This document shows positions 35,223 to 48,195 of a DNA stretch of 64,000 nt, in pieces. The DNA is taken from positions 14,711,246-14,775,245 of the forward strand of contig CM032119.1 in the NCBI GenBank assembly GCA_018894105.1. Direction: 5' to 3'. Position 1 is the stretch's first letter, and each line of letters opens with the position of its first letter. Source of the stretch: Jacaranda mimosifolia (Eukaryota; Streptophyta; Magnoliopsida; Lamiales; Bignoniaceae). A model generated the notes under the pieces. It was given only the letters and a program-made list of their open reading frames with translations, was not told the DNA's origin and did not search any database. Position numbers and translations under genes: made by a program.

Positions 35223-37024
35223 GGTTTATTTGTGGGGTGATGAGCTGCCGAAACATTTTTTGTTCATCTAGTCGCTTTGATTTCGGTTTTCCCAAGAGGT
35301 ATTAGTGGAGGACTTCCCTTTTATTTATTTATTTGTTTGTTTGTTTTTTCTTGTAAATAGGTTGTACTTAATGTACAATGAAAATTTGTGTGCTCCTTTA
35401 GAATATTAAAATATATATGTTAGGAATGCTAGATTTTGCAAAAGTTTATAATCTGCCTCCGTGATATAATTCTCTTGACTCTATTTTCATTTTGATCTAG
35501 AATTTAGCAAGAGGGAATATCAAGCAGAATAATTTCATTTGTCTAGCTTAAACGAAATATGAGATGAAAGCTTGCACAACATGCGTGATTATATCACTTA
35601 CTATTCTAGAAATATGATATTCTTGTGTTTATTAAAGAATGTATCTTATTTTTATAATTTTCATACATTTTGATATTTAGTTTGTCGGGAAGGAAAATGA
35701 AAATGAATTAATGTCGAAGTATTTTTGCTTGTTCTTTTCTTTTTTTTTCTCCAATTGTTAGGTTTGATATGGATTTGAATTCTGCAGTCTACCTAATTTT
35801 TCTTTCTTTAGATACGTGTTTGGGGCTTACCTAGTTCGATTAGTGTGATATGTTATACGTCCTGAAAATTTTCAATGCAACATTCTCGTGCTCCTAATGA
35901 AGGAGCAATGCCATGAATCGTATAAGTAGAGTACAATGGATGTTTTGTGGATTGGTTACTAACTTATTTAAATATTATGATTTCTTCAGTAGGTGATCAA
36001 AGACTTAACACGATAGATTTGATGCTTAATCCAACAAATAAGTACAGTGTGTGTCCTAATCCATATATATATAGTTATATATACAATATTCTTTTTCAAA
36101 ATCTAGAAGCATATATGCTGTAATGTAAAACAAATAATAACTTTTTCTTTGTTTTGCACTATACTAAATTATATTCTGTTGTGAACATGAATTTCACTTT
36201 TATTTTATATTATGATGCATGAAAATCTTTTCTTTTAAAGCCTTAGATATTTATTTGATCATGTTTTCAAGCTAGTAGTTGAATACACTTATCAAACACT
36301 CATGACTGATTTGTTTACTATTATTGATACTGTTTGTTGGATCCAACTTGGTCTAGGCATGTAAAAGACTTCACCACACAGCAGCATGCTTGTTGGTGAA
36401 ATCTTAAGTTGCCATGGCCCAATCCCCCCAGCACATAACAAAAGTTGGTTGTCATTGAGGTTGGTCATAGGGTTCCTAAGACTTATGCTCAGCCACTATT
36501 TGGTAAGGTAGCCCCTTCTCAAAGCGATAAGGACCTATTACTGTAGGAGTCATAAGGTTGATTAACTTCAATAGATGCCGATTTCATCATCGCATTTAAG
36601 TTTTGGACCCTGAAAATGTTACTCTTTCTTTCCTATTTTATTACTACTTACCACTTACCTTATTTTTTCTTGTTTCTCTCAAACGTTGATAATTAGACCC
36701 ACTTTTTTTTTTTAATCATGCTTATGAACTCATATTTCACACAGTTGGGCTTTTTTTTGTTTGGGGGGGGGGGGGGGTGGAAACTTAGACTGTAAACCTA
36801 GTGAGGGGATGGGTCGACTAGGAAGTGTGTCAAAGAGGTTAGGAAAATGCTTCTACCTCGATCGATGGTGGGAGACGGATATCTGTCTGATCTATCTGTA
36901 AAGCAAAAATAAATAGCACATGTGAACAATAATATTATTATGACAAATCAATTAATTACATATGTGAAATGCATAAAAATAGGTACTAACTAAACTCAAT
37001 AAAACAATATTAGTTTCAATAGAA
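35223..37024. other. No gene recognised; 15-G homopolymer
   Basis: Mixed-composition sequence. A run of 15 G lies at 36763-36777 after a T run. 36355-36640 is GC-richer but has no supported frame. Confidence 0.4.
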
Positions 37025-37204
37025 TATATCATTCATTCATCAGATAAATTCTTCAATCCTTTTATCCACCTGGATCTGTTGATGTAATAAAAGGACAGTA
37101 ATAATAGTCTATTGAAGTTCCAATCCATGATTGATTGTCATTTATATCAACAGATTCAGGTAGACAAAAAGATTGAAGAGTTTATTTAATGAATAAATGA
37201 ATTT
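37025..37204. repeat. Imperfect inverted repeat (hairpin-forming)
   Basis: Arms of about 62 nt (37025-37087 and 37143-37204) pair at roughly four positions in five, around a loop of about 55 nt. The core tcttcaatccttttatcc pairs with gacaaaaagattgaaga. It could be a small MITE or a small-RNA precursor. Confidence 0.6.
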
Positions 37205-38448
37205 TTGAAAGAAATTTTTATTGGGCATGTTCGGTTATTAATCAATTATAGGAGTTGGAGACTCCTATAATACTCTTTTTCTATTCAAAAATTTTTGGTT
37301 TGGTTTGGTTACTTTTGAAGCACATATACTTATAGAATTAAAGTTCACGGGGATTTGTATGAGAATTTCTTTGGATGCTTATATCCCATAATTGTGGTTA
37401 ACTCAAGCTCTTATTTGATTGCTGATAGTAGTAGAGCTTTAATTATTGGCATAAATTATTTAATAAATAGATGAGGATTTCTAAGTTATTTTTTTTGTAT
37501 AAATTTTTCTTAAGCTTCATTATGAAATACTATGCTTGATCAGTAGTTTGATGGATGGAGTACGAGCCTTGGATCTTGATCTAACTTTAACATTTCCTTA
37601 ACAGACCAGGGGGACCCAAAAAAGGAAGCATGAGATTAGGAAGATTTAAGAAGATCTTTTAATCTTCCTCGTACTTATATTAAATATCTTTTAGATAAGC
37701 AATACCTTTAAAAAAAATTGAAAGATCTTAAATAAACTAATAGATTTATTCAAAATCACCATAAATGAATAAGTGAAGAATATTTAGAACGTCAGCACTA
37801 TATATATAGTTTTAGATTGTAAACTTCAAAATATTTTCTTTCACCAAGTGATCATTGGTTCAGTGGCATTATCTTTACGAATCACACTTATATGTTTGAA
37901 ATTTGAAATTTAAATTCTAAAAAATTCTTAATGTGTATATTTATATGCAAATAATAAAAAATACATTAGCAAAATTTATTTAGGAAACTTAACAAAATTA
38001 TATGGTAACTTTAAGAGAAATGGTGCTTAGTTTAGAGAGAAAGGGTAGAACCGATAAGAGGATCTGTCAAATCTATTAGATATTTATGGTTCAAATAAAT
38101 TGATTTTTGGCTTGTCAAATAATTTGAATTCCAATGATCTATTTTTGGAGTCATGTGTCTTTCAATTAAATATTACCAATAGTTAACATATCATTTTCAT
38201 GTTGTTTATATTCATATAATACATTTAGCTTTTTATTGTTAATATGAAGTATGACTAGATTATTGTTGATATATTAAAAATTATATATTCACAATGCTTT
38301 AATGCAACTCTAGACAATAGAAATTCATAAGACTAGATAACTAATATATGGAAATCATGGCTAACTCACTATTTACATCTCCAATTATAGTTCAATCCCA
38401 TAAATTATCACACGAGTTCCACGAGACATCCAAGACATGAATCATACA
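37205..38448. other. No gene recognised
   Basis: AT-rich sequence. 37850-37930 contains ttggttcagtggcattatc, which faintly resembles a tRNA-type A box as in SINEs, but no matching B box was found. Confidence 0.35.
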
Positions 38449-39343
38449 CCACAAAAATCAGCTAATAATACATAATTATGTCTTAAAAGTAGCCTAAACC
38501 CTAAATTCAAATTAATTTGCATAATTATTTAAACAAACTAACAATACAAAGTTATAACTCAAATTAAAATGCATAATTAATTAAATATACTAACAATACA
38601 AAATTATAACTAAAATTAAAATTCATAATTAATTAAACATACTAACAACACCAAATTATAACTCAAAATAAAATATGTAATTAACTAAATATACTAAAAA
38701 TACACAAGTAACTAAATAAATAAAGATATAAAAATAAAAAAATTAAGGAAAAGAACAACCCACAGAGGCAACGAAGGGACGATGAAACATGACGAGCTCA
38801 CATGTGGGACAGCGCGGCAACAACATTGGTTGCAGGTAGTGCTGGAATGATGGAACAAGGTGGAAATAGGGAGAAAAACATGTGGCGATGACGACCATGG
38901 AGAGGTGCAATGATGGCGATGTTGGCGAAAGGAGATTTCATTTGTTTTGGGGGCGGGGAGTTGGAGGTGGGAGGGAGAAAGAGTAGAAAAGAAATGGGGA
39001 AGAAGGAGGGCTCATCTGATTTTGTTAACTTTTCCAATGGAAATATTTGAAGAAAATTCCATCGGCAACTATTTTTTGTTTTAAAAAAATAATTAAATTT
39101 TCTAATGGATTTTTCTTTGGAAATATCCATCGAAAAAAAGTTTCTAATGGTTTTGGGATCAAAATATCATCGCATATGTTTGCGCCATGCTCTTGCCAAA
39201 TTCCATCCAAATTTGTTGGCGCTTTTCCTTTGAATTTTTGTTGTATTTTCGATGAACTCATTTTTCCTCGGAAAGCCATCATAAATCCTTCGAAAATTTT
39301 TAAGGAAAATTTTTTATTGAAAAAATAGTATTTTCTTGTAGTG
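38449..39343. mobile_element. CACTA-like non-autonomous element (right end clear)
   Basis: Ends attttcttgtagtg at 39343; in reverse complement this is CACTACAAGAAAAT, a classic plant CACTA terminus, followed by cta as possible TSD. Subterminal motifs like ttccatcgg / ccgatgg-type runs fill 39040-39320. A degenerate left end is proposed at caccacaaaaatcagc (38449), but the TSD there does not match well. No transposase; the frames at 38798-39492 come from the subterminal repeats. Confidence 0.5.
38537..38730. repeat. 52-bp tandem repeat
   Basis: Units start at 38537, 38589, 38641 and 38693 (last partial), each beginning actaaca or similar and containing ataattaattaaa. The spacing is exactly 52 bp. 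Confidence 0.85.
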
Positions 39344-39473
39344 CTAGGACTTAATATTTTTCTCCCCGTTAAGTATCGTGAATCCTTGGCTATTGTTCTT
39401 TGAGGCCACTTAGAGTACTTTGGTTTTTTTTCCCCTTTTGTTATTGATCTAGGTTGTTTTTGTAGGGTGTGAG

Positions 39474-39743
39474 ATGGTGAGTCAAAGCCCAAGTAAATTA
39501 GTTCATCATTTAGATGCTTTACCCTGCATGATCAAGGTTAGAGGAAGTGAAAGATGCAACCTTAATTGCAAGCAACCTATTTCCAAGAGATTTAATATGT
39601 CTCAAAAGGATTATCTAAACCTAATTGTGGATCAGCTTGAGGATGACATAAACCACCATAGACGAGAACATTTTCAATATAGGAAGAGATGTGAAGAGTT
39701 AGAGCAACAACTAGAAGTTTATTGGCCAGAGTTAGATCACTAA
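39474..39743 (+). CDS. Small unidentified ORF, possible coiled coil
   Basis: 89 codons starting MVSQSPSKLVHH. The C-terminal half is charged and heptad-like (DDINHHRREHFQYRKRCEEL), which suggests a coiled coil. Acidic, lysine-rich protein-like sequence with stops continues to about 40010. A degenerate Ty3 gag begins about 600 bp downstream on the same strand, so this may be the 5' part of the same dead element. I do not recognise the family, and the start is not supported by anything beyond the first ATG. Confidence 0.25.
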   Translation: MVSQSPSKLVHHLDALPCMIKVRGSERCNLNCKQPISKRFNMSQKDYLNLIVDQLEDDINHHRREHFQYRKRCEELEQQLEVYWPELDH

Positions 39744-40379
39744 AACAATAAGTTGCATGAGCAATGATGTGAAGGAGAAAATGTATTTAAGATATCTATG
39801 AGATGCCTTAGGGAAACCAACATTTATTAGCTTTTTTTATTAATGAGTTGGAGGAAGAGGATCAAGAAGAAGAACTAATAAGGAAGAGCCTGTGATGAAA
39901 ATTAAGACCATGAGGAAGAGTTTGAAAAAATGGACTCGAATGAGGAAATTGAAGAGATAGATCCAAATGAAGGAACTATAAAAATTAGAATTAGGAGAAT
40001 TATTATCTACAATCGGATAGGACTTTTATTTTGAAATTTCTATTTATGTTATTTCAGTCGGTTAGGTTTTCTATTTAGTAGTTTTATGACTTGCAGTTTA
40101 TTGTTGTTATTAGTTGGTTTTGCATATATAGAATGTTTACATATAAAACTTTTATAAAGTAATGAAACTTCCTTTTATTGTTTCAATTATTATGAGAACT
40201 CTTAAAATATTGAAAATTTTCATTGAGAAAATGTGCTAGCTACTATTGGATACTAAAAGAAACTATGTAATAGGCGAAATGAGATTTTTCTTAAAGATCA
40301 ATATATATATATAAGAAAGTAAATAAATAAATAAATAATATATATCTAAAATTAATTAATAAATTAATAAAACACATAT

Positions 40380-40432
40380 ATGTATATATATGTGTGTGTG
40401 CGCACGAGCGTGCGTGCGTGTATGTGTGTGTT
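40380..40432. repeat. TG/CG-rich microsatellite
   Basis: tatatgtgtgtgtgcgcac followed by gagcgtgcgtgcgtg and tgtgtgtg. It produces the frame at 40380-40580. Confidence 0.7.
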
Positions 40433-40619
40433 AGATTGCCCCAAAATTAGACACACATTTTATTTTATTTTAATTTCACACCTTATTTTACATTCCACTC
40501 GGTATAAACTTACTTATAGCAATTGCAATATTCTAGAATCGATCCTAGATGTCGGCTTCGTCGTGAAGACCCCTAATTAATGTTTTACGTAACCATTCTA
40601 AGAATGACAAAGAAACCCT

Positions 40620-41330
40620 AAGGTATGTTTCTACCAAACACTCAAGGGTAGGAAGTGGGCAAGCTCAATCCCTACTGCCACCAGTGCTCTAACCACCATT
40701 GATAGGAGATGACCCCTTAAGTCAAATGGTAGCAGCAATACAACAATTCATATAGGGCCTCTGAAACCACCAAGAACTTGGTGGAGCACCACCTCTTGAT
40801 TTGGCACTAGATCGGTTCTTACGCTTTTGACCATAACATTATAGCTAGAAGCTTGATGATCGAAAGGGTGAACTTTGGATGGAGACCACTGAAAAGGTCA
40901 TACTTACTTTGAGGGACCGGTATGCCCACTAGTGGAACTCAATAGAAGCATGATGGACAACAACAAATTGCTAGGACTTTGGAAAACTTCATCAAGAAGT
41001 TTGAGAACAAATACATCTCGGAGTTGATCTGTCATAAAGGGAAGATGTATTCAATCAATCACAGTATAGAAGCCTCACAGTTACGACTAGGAGGTTCAAC
41101 ACACTTGAAAAATCAAGTATATGCCCTACATGCTAGTTGATGAGTTGAGATATGTTCCAAAGTTTTTGAAGGGGCTTCAATCGAGAATATAGAGGGCACT
41201 TCTCCATACAGACATACCTAAATACACAACTGCAATTGAAAGAGCAATGAAAATAGAATAGGGACTCATCAAGTTAGAGGCTATGAATAAAGTAGAAATG
41301 AAGTCTCATCCAACTGAGAAGTAATACACA
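40620..41330 (+). pseudogene. Degenerate Ty3-type gag fragment
   Basis: Translating across frames on the plus strand gives gag-like text: LENFIKKFENKYISELICHK, then LVDELRYVPKFLKGLQSRI and, after a stop, RALLHTDIPKYTTAIERAMK. These fit the retrotransposon-gag core (a large aromatic-rich block, then a loop before an ERA helix). It is broken by many stops and shifts and has no pol downstream on this strand. Confidence 0.55.
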
Positions 41331-41444
41331 GTATTAAGATGTGGTTGTCGTAGAGCATGCATAAATTGACTTAGGATGTGTACTACAAAATATATGTTAG
41401 ACAAGTGATGGTGAGGTACAATAACCAACCAACCAACCTCTTGT

Positions 41445-44390
41445 AATGTTCTAAATAAGCACATAATTCACTAGAGTTAATTGAAAGCTCGTGTTACTAC
41501 TCCATGTGAGAATTGACCAGTTTGCAACTAGTAGAACCATTATCAACAAGAATATCAAGGCATATTTACATTGACCCAAGAAAATTTCTATAGGAGAATA
41601 AGGAACCTCAATTCCAAGAAAATATTTGAGTTTGCCAAGATCCTTGATATGAAATTTGGTATTCAAATAATGTTTCAACTTAGAGATACGTTCACTATGT
41701 GTCCCTATAATGATAAAGTCATCAATATGTATAGGGACAACAACAAACGATCTATTATTATGTGAAAAGGTGAATAAGGAATGATTGGCATCTGACTATC
41801 AAAAACCAATGTCACAAAGAGAAGTGGCGTGCTTTTGGTACCCATTTCGTGATGTTTGACAAAGACCACAGAGAGATTTTCATGATTGACAAACTCGTTG
41901 CTTTCCCTATTTAGCAAAACCCTGTGGAATTTTTATGTAGACATCTTTTGCCAAATCCCCATGTAAAAAAATATTATTCATCTCTAGCTAATGTAATTCC
42001 CACTTCTTAATCAATGCAAGTGCTACTAGACATCTAACTTTGACTAACTGAGCAATCGAAGCAAATGTCTCATAAAATTTAGTTCCTTCAATTTTAGTGT
42101 GATCTTTAGCAACTAAATGAGCTTTATAATGCTCAATTATTCATCTATCTTATACCTGAATTTGTTAACCCATTTGGAATCAACAACTCATTTCCTAAAA
42201 GGTAAAGATTTTAAAGTCCCAGTACTATTCGCTTCCAAAATAGAGATTTCCTTGGCCATGGCATCTCCCTAATGTTGAAACTTTCCTTGAGAAAATAATT
42301 TTAGCTCATCATCGAGGAGTTGACCGCATGAGTGTTAAAGAATTTAGAATAAGAGAAAAATTGAGAAAGAAGATGTACCGTGGGAGAGAGAGAGAGAAAA
42401 GCGAGAGCAATGTAGAACTTGTGGGAGCCAAGGAGAGGGCAAAGTACACTCATATGTTATAACTAGAGAAATGGTGAAAAATTGGTCTTTGCCTTTTGCC
42501 TAGTCTTGAAATGACTTCAAAACTATCATTCCCAATCTCATTAGGTGCTTGATTTTGTGAATTATGTGTCTTTCCTCCACAGTCTGAATTTCTACTTCAT
42601 CTAGGAGATAAGGATCTGATAATTCTTAGTAATCCCTTCTAACTCGAAAAAATGTTCAATGGTGCTAAGTCAGGCATAATCAAATAATTATCATTAGATG
42701 AGGCCATGATTGGTCTAACAAGAGGTTCGCCGAGCCAAAATTCTCTATTACAAGTCTTATGTTGTTAAGTAGGACATTAGGTACATTTGCTTGATTGAAC
42801 CTTACAAATGGAAATATGTTTTTCAAGAATTGAACATCCTGAGAGATATAAATTCTTTTACTTTCAAGATCATAGGTTTGTATCGCTTTTAACCACTCGG
42901 ATACCCAACAAACACACCTAGTTTCACAAACAATGAAACTTATCTCATGGTTTGTCATTTATATGCCAATAACAAAGAAATTCATAATCCCTCAAATGAT
43001 CATAGGTAGGCTTCCTTTTAAGTAATATTTCATAATGAGTTTTATCTTGCAAGAGAGAAAGCATCATGTAATTGATCAAATATGTTGTTGTAAGAACATA
43101 CTCACCCTAAAATAAAATATGAAGATTTGCTTGAAAATGTAATACAAGTGTCGACTTCTAAAAGATGTCTATGCTTGCGCTCAATGACCCCATATTGCTG
43201 GAGTTTATATGCACAACTACTTTGGTGCTCCATTCTATGATCCAAATAATAATTCTTTAAATCATCATGTGCAAACTCAAGCCCATTATTTGTTCACAAG
43301 ATTTTAATCCACAAATTAAATTGAGTGCAAACCCAACTAAAGAAATGCAACAAGTAGGCTTTAGTTTCTAACTTATACTTCAGGAGAAATACCCATGTTG
43401 CTTAGTTGAACTCATCTACTACAGTTAAGAAATAATGACATCTAGAAAATGAATTTGCTTGTACAGACCTTAAATATCACAATGAACTAAATTAAAAATA
43501 TTCATAGTCTTAATCATACTGGTGGAAAAGGATAATCGAGACTATTTCACTCAACTACAAGCATCATAAAACTAATTCTTCTTGCAATCAAAAGAAATAG
43601 ATAAATGTGGAGCCAAATGAAAGCAGTTTATTAGTAGGTACCCTAATCTATAATGCCACAAGTTTTTTGTACTTGTATAATCACTTTCTTCCTTCTCATT
43701 GACTCTAATTAGTAAAGGCCATTATGCTCTCTACCCGCTACAATCAGCTTCCTCAATGCTAAGTCCTAAATCGCAAAAGATTTGACATTCACTAAAGAAT
43801 GTAAACTATTATCAATTTACTAACAAATAATAAGTTGAAACAAAAATTGGAAACTCTAAAAACTCTCTCAAGTGTCAGCTTGTGTTTATGTAGTCAATTT
43901 GACTCAAGGTATAAACTTTTACTATTGCACCATTAGGAATTTGTATTGCCGGTATATTGTGTTGAAAAACAACCTTTGATAAAGAACCAATAGTACTAGT
44001 TATGTGGTTTGTGGCTTTTATATCCACAATCCATTTGTTGTTTTGCTTACCTAAAAAATTGGAAACACCATATTTAGAGGTGGATTACCTTCTAACGTAA
44101 CATAGTTTTCTAGAATAGCTAGAAATTACAGATGTTACACAAAAGTTAGATCTAGGATTAGTGATTTTACTCTATCTGCACAAGCAACAAAGTTGTGTTA
44201 AATGTAGTCTTTGTTTTAATTGCTTTCCACGCCCACTAGAACAATCTGCTCCAGGTTTTTTATCATTCTTCTTTCCTATTTTATGCCAATCTAATGGATA
44301 GCTAATCACTTTGTAACAATATTCTTGTTGTGATTTGTTTTTCCACAAGAATACAAGGTGGAAATTGATCCTAATTTCCATTGTCATTCT
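41445..44390 (-). pseudogene. Ty1/copia gag-pol relic
   Basis: Reading the minus strand from 44390 down: a lysine/cysteine-rich stretch, then a protease remnant near 44040 (KWIVDIKATNHIT, where the DSG triad has become D-I-K), then integrase remnants. The integrase C-terminal region at 42958-42680 has YDLESKRIYISQDVQFLKNI. RT begins near 42260 (AMAKEIS). The YVDD-like block at 41700-41740 reads HIDDFIIIG, and 41678-41451 has FHIKDLGKLKYFLGIEV, a copia RT hallmark. Stops and frameshifts are scattered throughout. LTRs were not located. It lies tail to tail with the plus-strand gag relic. Confidence 0.85.
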
Positions 44391-45159
44391 TTTTTCTCAT
44401 GGAAATTTGAGTATCTTCATAGTCTTTTTTATACTAAGTCATTTGGAATATTTATCTTTCATGATTTTATTTTTTAATTTTGGAATGTCATTTACATATT
44501 GCCATGTGCTTACATCTTTTTCACAGTTGTCACTTGCTTGGGGTTGGCATCTGGCTGCTCATTGGGAATTAGGTGATGGGCTTGTGGGTACCCGGTGTTG
44601 GAAGGATTAGGCACTCGGTTGTCTAGCTTTTGAGTGTTCAGCCTTTGGGATGCCCTAGCCCTCGTTAGTTGCTCGGCACTGGGTGCTTGGGTGCTTAGCA
44701 TTTGGGATATCTGTGTGCTTGTAGGGGTGCCTAACATCTAAGCTTCATCAAATATTTTCCATCTTTGTTATCTCGATGGATGTAGCTATTCAAGTGTCAA
44801 CTAGTAGTTCACATAGTTTGCCATCTTAGGTAACTTAGAAAATATTGATTAAAGAAGCTTCATGCTTTGGGAGTTACTCAAAACATTTAGTGTGAGTTCG
44901 CATCGCTATGAATAATTTAAAGAGTTCCATTATTCAGGACTACTTGGCATTTTTCTTTTGCATAAGTAGTAGTTCAACTAGTTTTAAGTTTTACCTTTGA
45001 TGTTATGAACACTTGCTCTTTTTTTTCTTAAGGAAAATTTTCTCTTATTCATTCGTGTTTATTTACTTAGTCAAATGAATGACTTTCAAGTGTTGATATG
45101 TCCTTGATGTTTGATTAATGCACAATGAGGGTACTTGAGTGAGGTCTTGAAACCTTTTT
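44391..45159. other. No gene recognised
   Basis: Includes a GC-richer patch at 44560-44740 with near-repeated gtgcttgggtgcttag words. The minus frame at 44510-44737 there has no family features. Confidence 0.35.
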
Positions 45160-46600
45160 TATCAAGCTTTACTATGAGGCCCTCAGGAAGGGTTCATCAC
45201 TGTTGCACAATATGTCACGTGAGTGTAAATGTGAGCCTCATAGGAAAGGCCTTTTCACACTAACAAAAAATTAAGTATATGCTACAGAATTAATTTCATA
45301 GCTATAGCTATAAATTATAGCTACAAATTTTCACAGCAAACATAATATTTTTAATTATAATCAACAAAAATTATTAATGATCAATTCATAACATTGTATG
45401 TTCAAAGCATAACAAATTAGTTATGCATTTTTCATATGAAAATTAATATATATAAGAAAAGAATGATCATTAGCTACGGATTAGCCATGACGAAGGTTAC
45501 CTACAAGAGTATCAACTTCAAACTTGACTAGGACAATTTTATAGCTGAAGCTATGAATTTTTAGCATCAACTACAGATTACCATAATTAATGCCTTAGTT
45601 TTTTGTAGCGTTATAATATTTTGTCGTGTGAATTGAATTCAATAGGAGTATCATTCTTGAGTTCTTAATGTAAAAACAAAGCGGTATAATGGCATTTTAC
45701 TGTGAGCCTCGTTAGAGAAGTCTCAACACCGATGTTAGATGTAGTAATAAGCCAATGACATATGGGTATGAGCTATGTGCAAGAGGTCTTATCGCTGACA
45801 TTAAGTGTCGTAGTGATATTTAATGTGTCAGCCACGTACCCCTAGAGGAGTTTAATAGTTGATTTCAATAGTGCAGCCATGTGGGCCTCATTGTGAGCTT
45901 ACACGAGGTGGCTATATACCCATACGAGCCGCTTAGTATGTTTACACCAAGTGAATTTGATGGTAGGTGTAATTCAATTAAAGGTGTTAAGATGCAGCTA
46001 CTTACCTTTGGGACGATTTATGGTAGGCTTATGCACAGCAACTAAATACCCCCAAAGGAGCTAAATAATGGTATTATGCCAAAGTAATTCATGAGAGAGA
46101 TGCTACCATTTACCTCTAAAAAGAATTTACAATATGTTTACGCGCAGCAACCATGACTCTTGAAAGAGCCATATAGTAGGTTGATGCCAAAATCAATGAA
46201 AGGTGCTACCACTAACCTTCAGCGATAATTCGATGACGATTTACAATGGGCTTATGCTCAACTAACACATACTCTTGGATGAGCCCTATCAACTAGAGGT
46301 CCTATCACTAACCTCTGGAAAGGAGTTATGATAGGCTAATACGCGGTTACACTGTATCCCCAGATAAGTCTTTTGATGGGTTTCTACAAAAATAATTTAG
46401 AGGTGCTGCGACTAACCTCTAGGAAGGATTTACGATAGGCTTACACGTGGCTACACATACCCTAGGAAGAGCCTTATAGTGGGTTTATGCTAAAAAGTTC
46501 AATCAGTGGTGCTACTTATGCGCAGTTACCATATACTCCTAGAGGAGTCTTATGTTGGGTTTATAGCAAAAAGATTAAGTGTGCTCTAAAGAGCTTCATT
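45160..46600. repeat. Degenerate minisatellite (~130-150-bp period) of Tat-like element
   Basis: Repeating words such as cctagaggagtcttat, gtgctaccactaacct and ggatttacgataggctta recur at roughly 130-150-bp spacing, with considerable divergence. It lies just downstream (element sense) of the gag-protease relic at 47040-48195. It is similar in wording to 54595-55085. Confidence 0.6.
45258..45610. mobile_element. MITE-like insertion (~350 bp)
   Basis: Left end cactaacaaaaaattaag; right end in reverse complement cgctacaaaaaactaagg, a good terminal inverted repeat. It interrupts the minisatellite. No clear TSD was seen, so the superfamily (CACTA or other) is open. Confidence 0.45.
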
Positions 46601-47039
46601 ATGTAACATATTGTTCTAGATAGTTTATAATTCAAGATAAAAGTGGAATAATGCAAAAATCATTAAAATCATAAGAAAATAATAGACAATGTCATACCCA
46701 TATGGGTCGACTTTATTCAACTCTAAAGGAAATAATGTCTTTTTGAAAGAAAGCAACACTTCAAAACAAATAGGAAAAATCTAAACTACTTATCATAAAT
46801 TGACTAAGAGAAATAAGCAAATAAAAGGCACTGATGGTGACACATTCAACCATTCTTAAGAGCAGCTCCTGACACAAGTGTTATCATGATGTAAGCATCA
46901 TGGACCGTGCCTTTATCCTTATCCTTTCTCTTTCTATCCTGTAACTCCTTTACTTGATCGATAAGAACTTCAACTTCATGTGGTATGCTACGCCACTACT
47001 CAAAATAAATTTAAGGTGTGTTTCCCCAAGATGACATTA

Positions 47040-48195
47040 TTGTCTAATAAGGTCTTGACCACTAGAAATCTCACCAATTCGTGGCTTACTGGTGATGAGT
47101 GCCTAGAGAGAGAGGTAAATGAACTTCTCCCATTATTTCTATAACTTCACTAGTAAACCTTATTAAAAGTATGTTGATTTTTTGTAGGTAGGCATTATCT
47201 ACTCTGAGTTGGAAGAATATATTTTGAAAAAGTATGTCAGCCGAGCTGCCACTATCCACTAGTATCTTCTTCACCAAAAGTTGGCAAGAGATGCAGAGAT
47301 CACCAATGCTTCATTGTGTTATTCTCATTTAAGTTTCACATCTTCTCTAAAATAATGCTAGGCATTGAGGGACATACATTATAAATTTCCATTACGAAAT
47401 CAACTGAATGATCTTGCATCTGTATCGTTACTTACACTAATGCCTTCTTTGCGTTTCAGAAGCCCCCTCCAACTGGTCTTCCTAAAATTAGTAAGATGAG
47501 CGGCTAGTTGCAGGCAGGTTGTTCGGGCCGCATTGATGTTGCTGGTCTTTGAACTCTGAACAATCGTCAACAGTCTTCACTTCTTCCAAATCTCAGACTC
47601 TCTTTAGGTTACTTTGCCTTTGCACCACATATTCCTTATGGTGTTCTCTTTGGATCCACCTCTCAATCTCATCCTTCAGGCGTCTGCAATCTTTAGTAGT
47701 ATGTCTGCGGTCGTGGTGAAAGTAGCACTATATCTTATATTTTTATTTCTTCTAGTATCCGTCGTCTTCTGAGAAAGGTGCTAGATAAGGACTCATTAAA
47801 ATACCATGGTCAATATTTCTATTTTGGGGCCTGTGAATGGAGTGTAGACGATAAAAGTCTGGAGAGGACTACACCCATGATCTCTAGCTTCTTGTTGTTG
47901 TTGCTCCCTTCATCACACGTCTTAAGGAGTCACTATTTCCTCAATCTTGATGTATTTCTCTGCGTGCACAAAGATCTACTCTAGAGTAGTATGGAGTTTT
48001 CCAATTATAGACTCTTTCAACTTTTGATATTTTAAGTTCTGTTGAATTATGCTAGGCAGGAGCTCTTAATTGATGTGTGGGATTGCATGTATTGCCTGAA
48101 TGAAACAATTGATACAGTCTCTTAGGAACTATCCATCTTTTTGCTTGATAGTGAATAGGTATGCTACTATTTTCGAATACCTGAGATTAATGGAA
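47040..48195 (-). pseudogene. Tat-lineage Ty3 gag-protease relic
   Basis: Minus strand. From 48195: LFTIKQKDG and TTLEXIFVHAEKYIKIEE-like gag core. Then a zinc-knuckle-like motif near 47720 (CYFHHDRRHTTKDC) followed by RRLKDEIERWIQREHHKEYV. Then protease at 47277-47086 with ILVDSGSSADILFQ, in which the DSG triad is intact, followed by LPLSLGTHH. This order and wording are typical of Tat-type plant elements. Many stops and shifts. No RT or integrase follows; the minisatellite comes next instead, so this may be a gag-only non-autonomous element or a deletion derivative. Confidence 0.75.
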
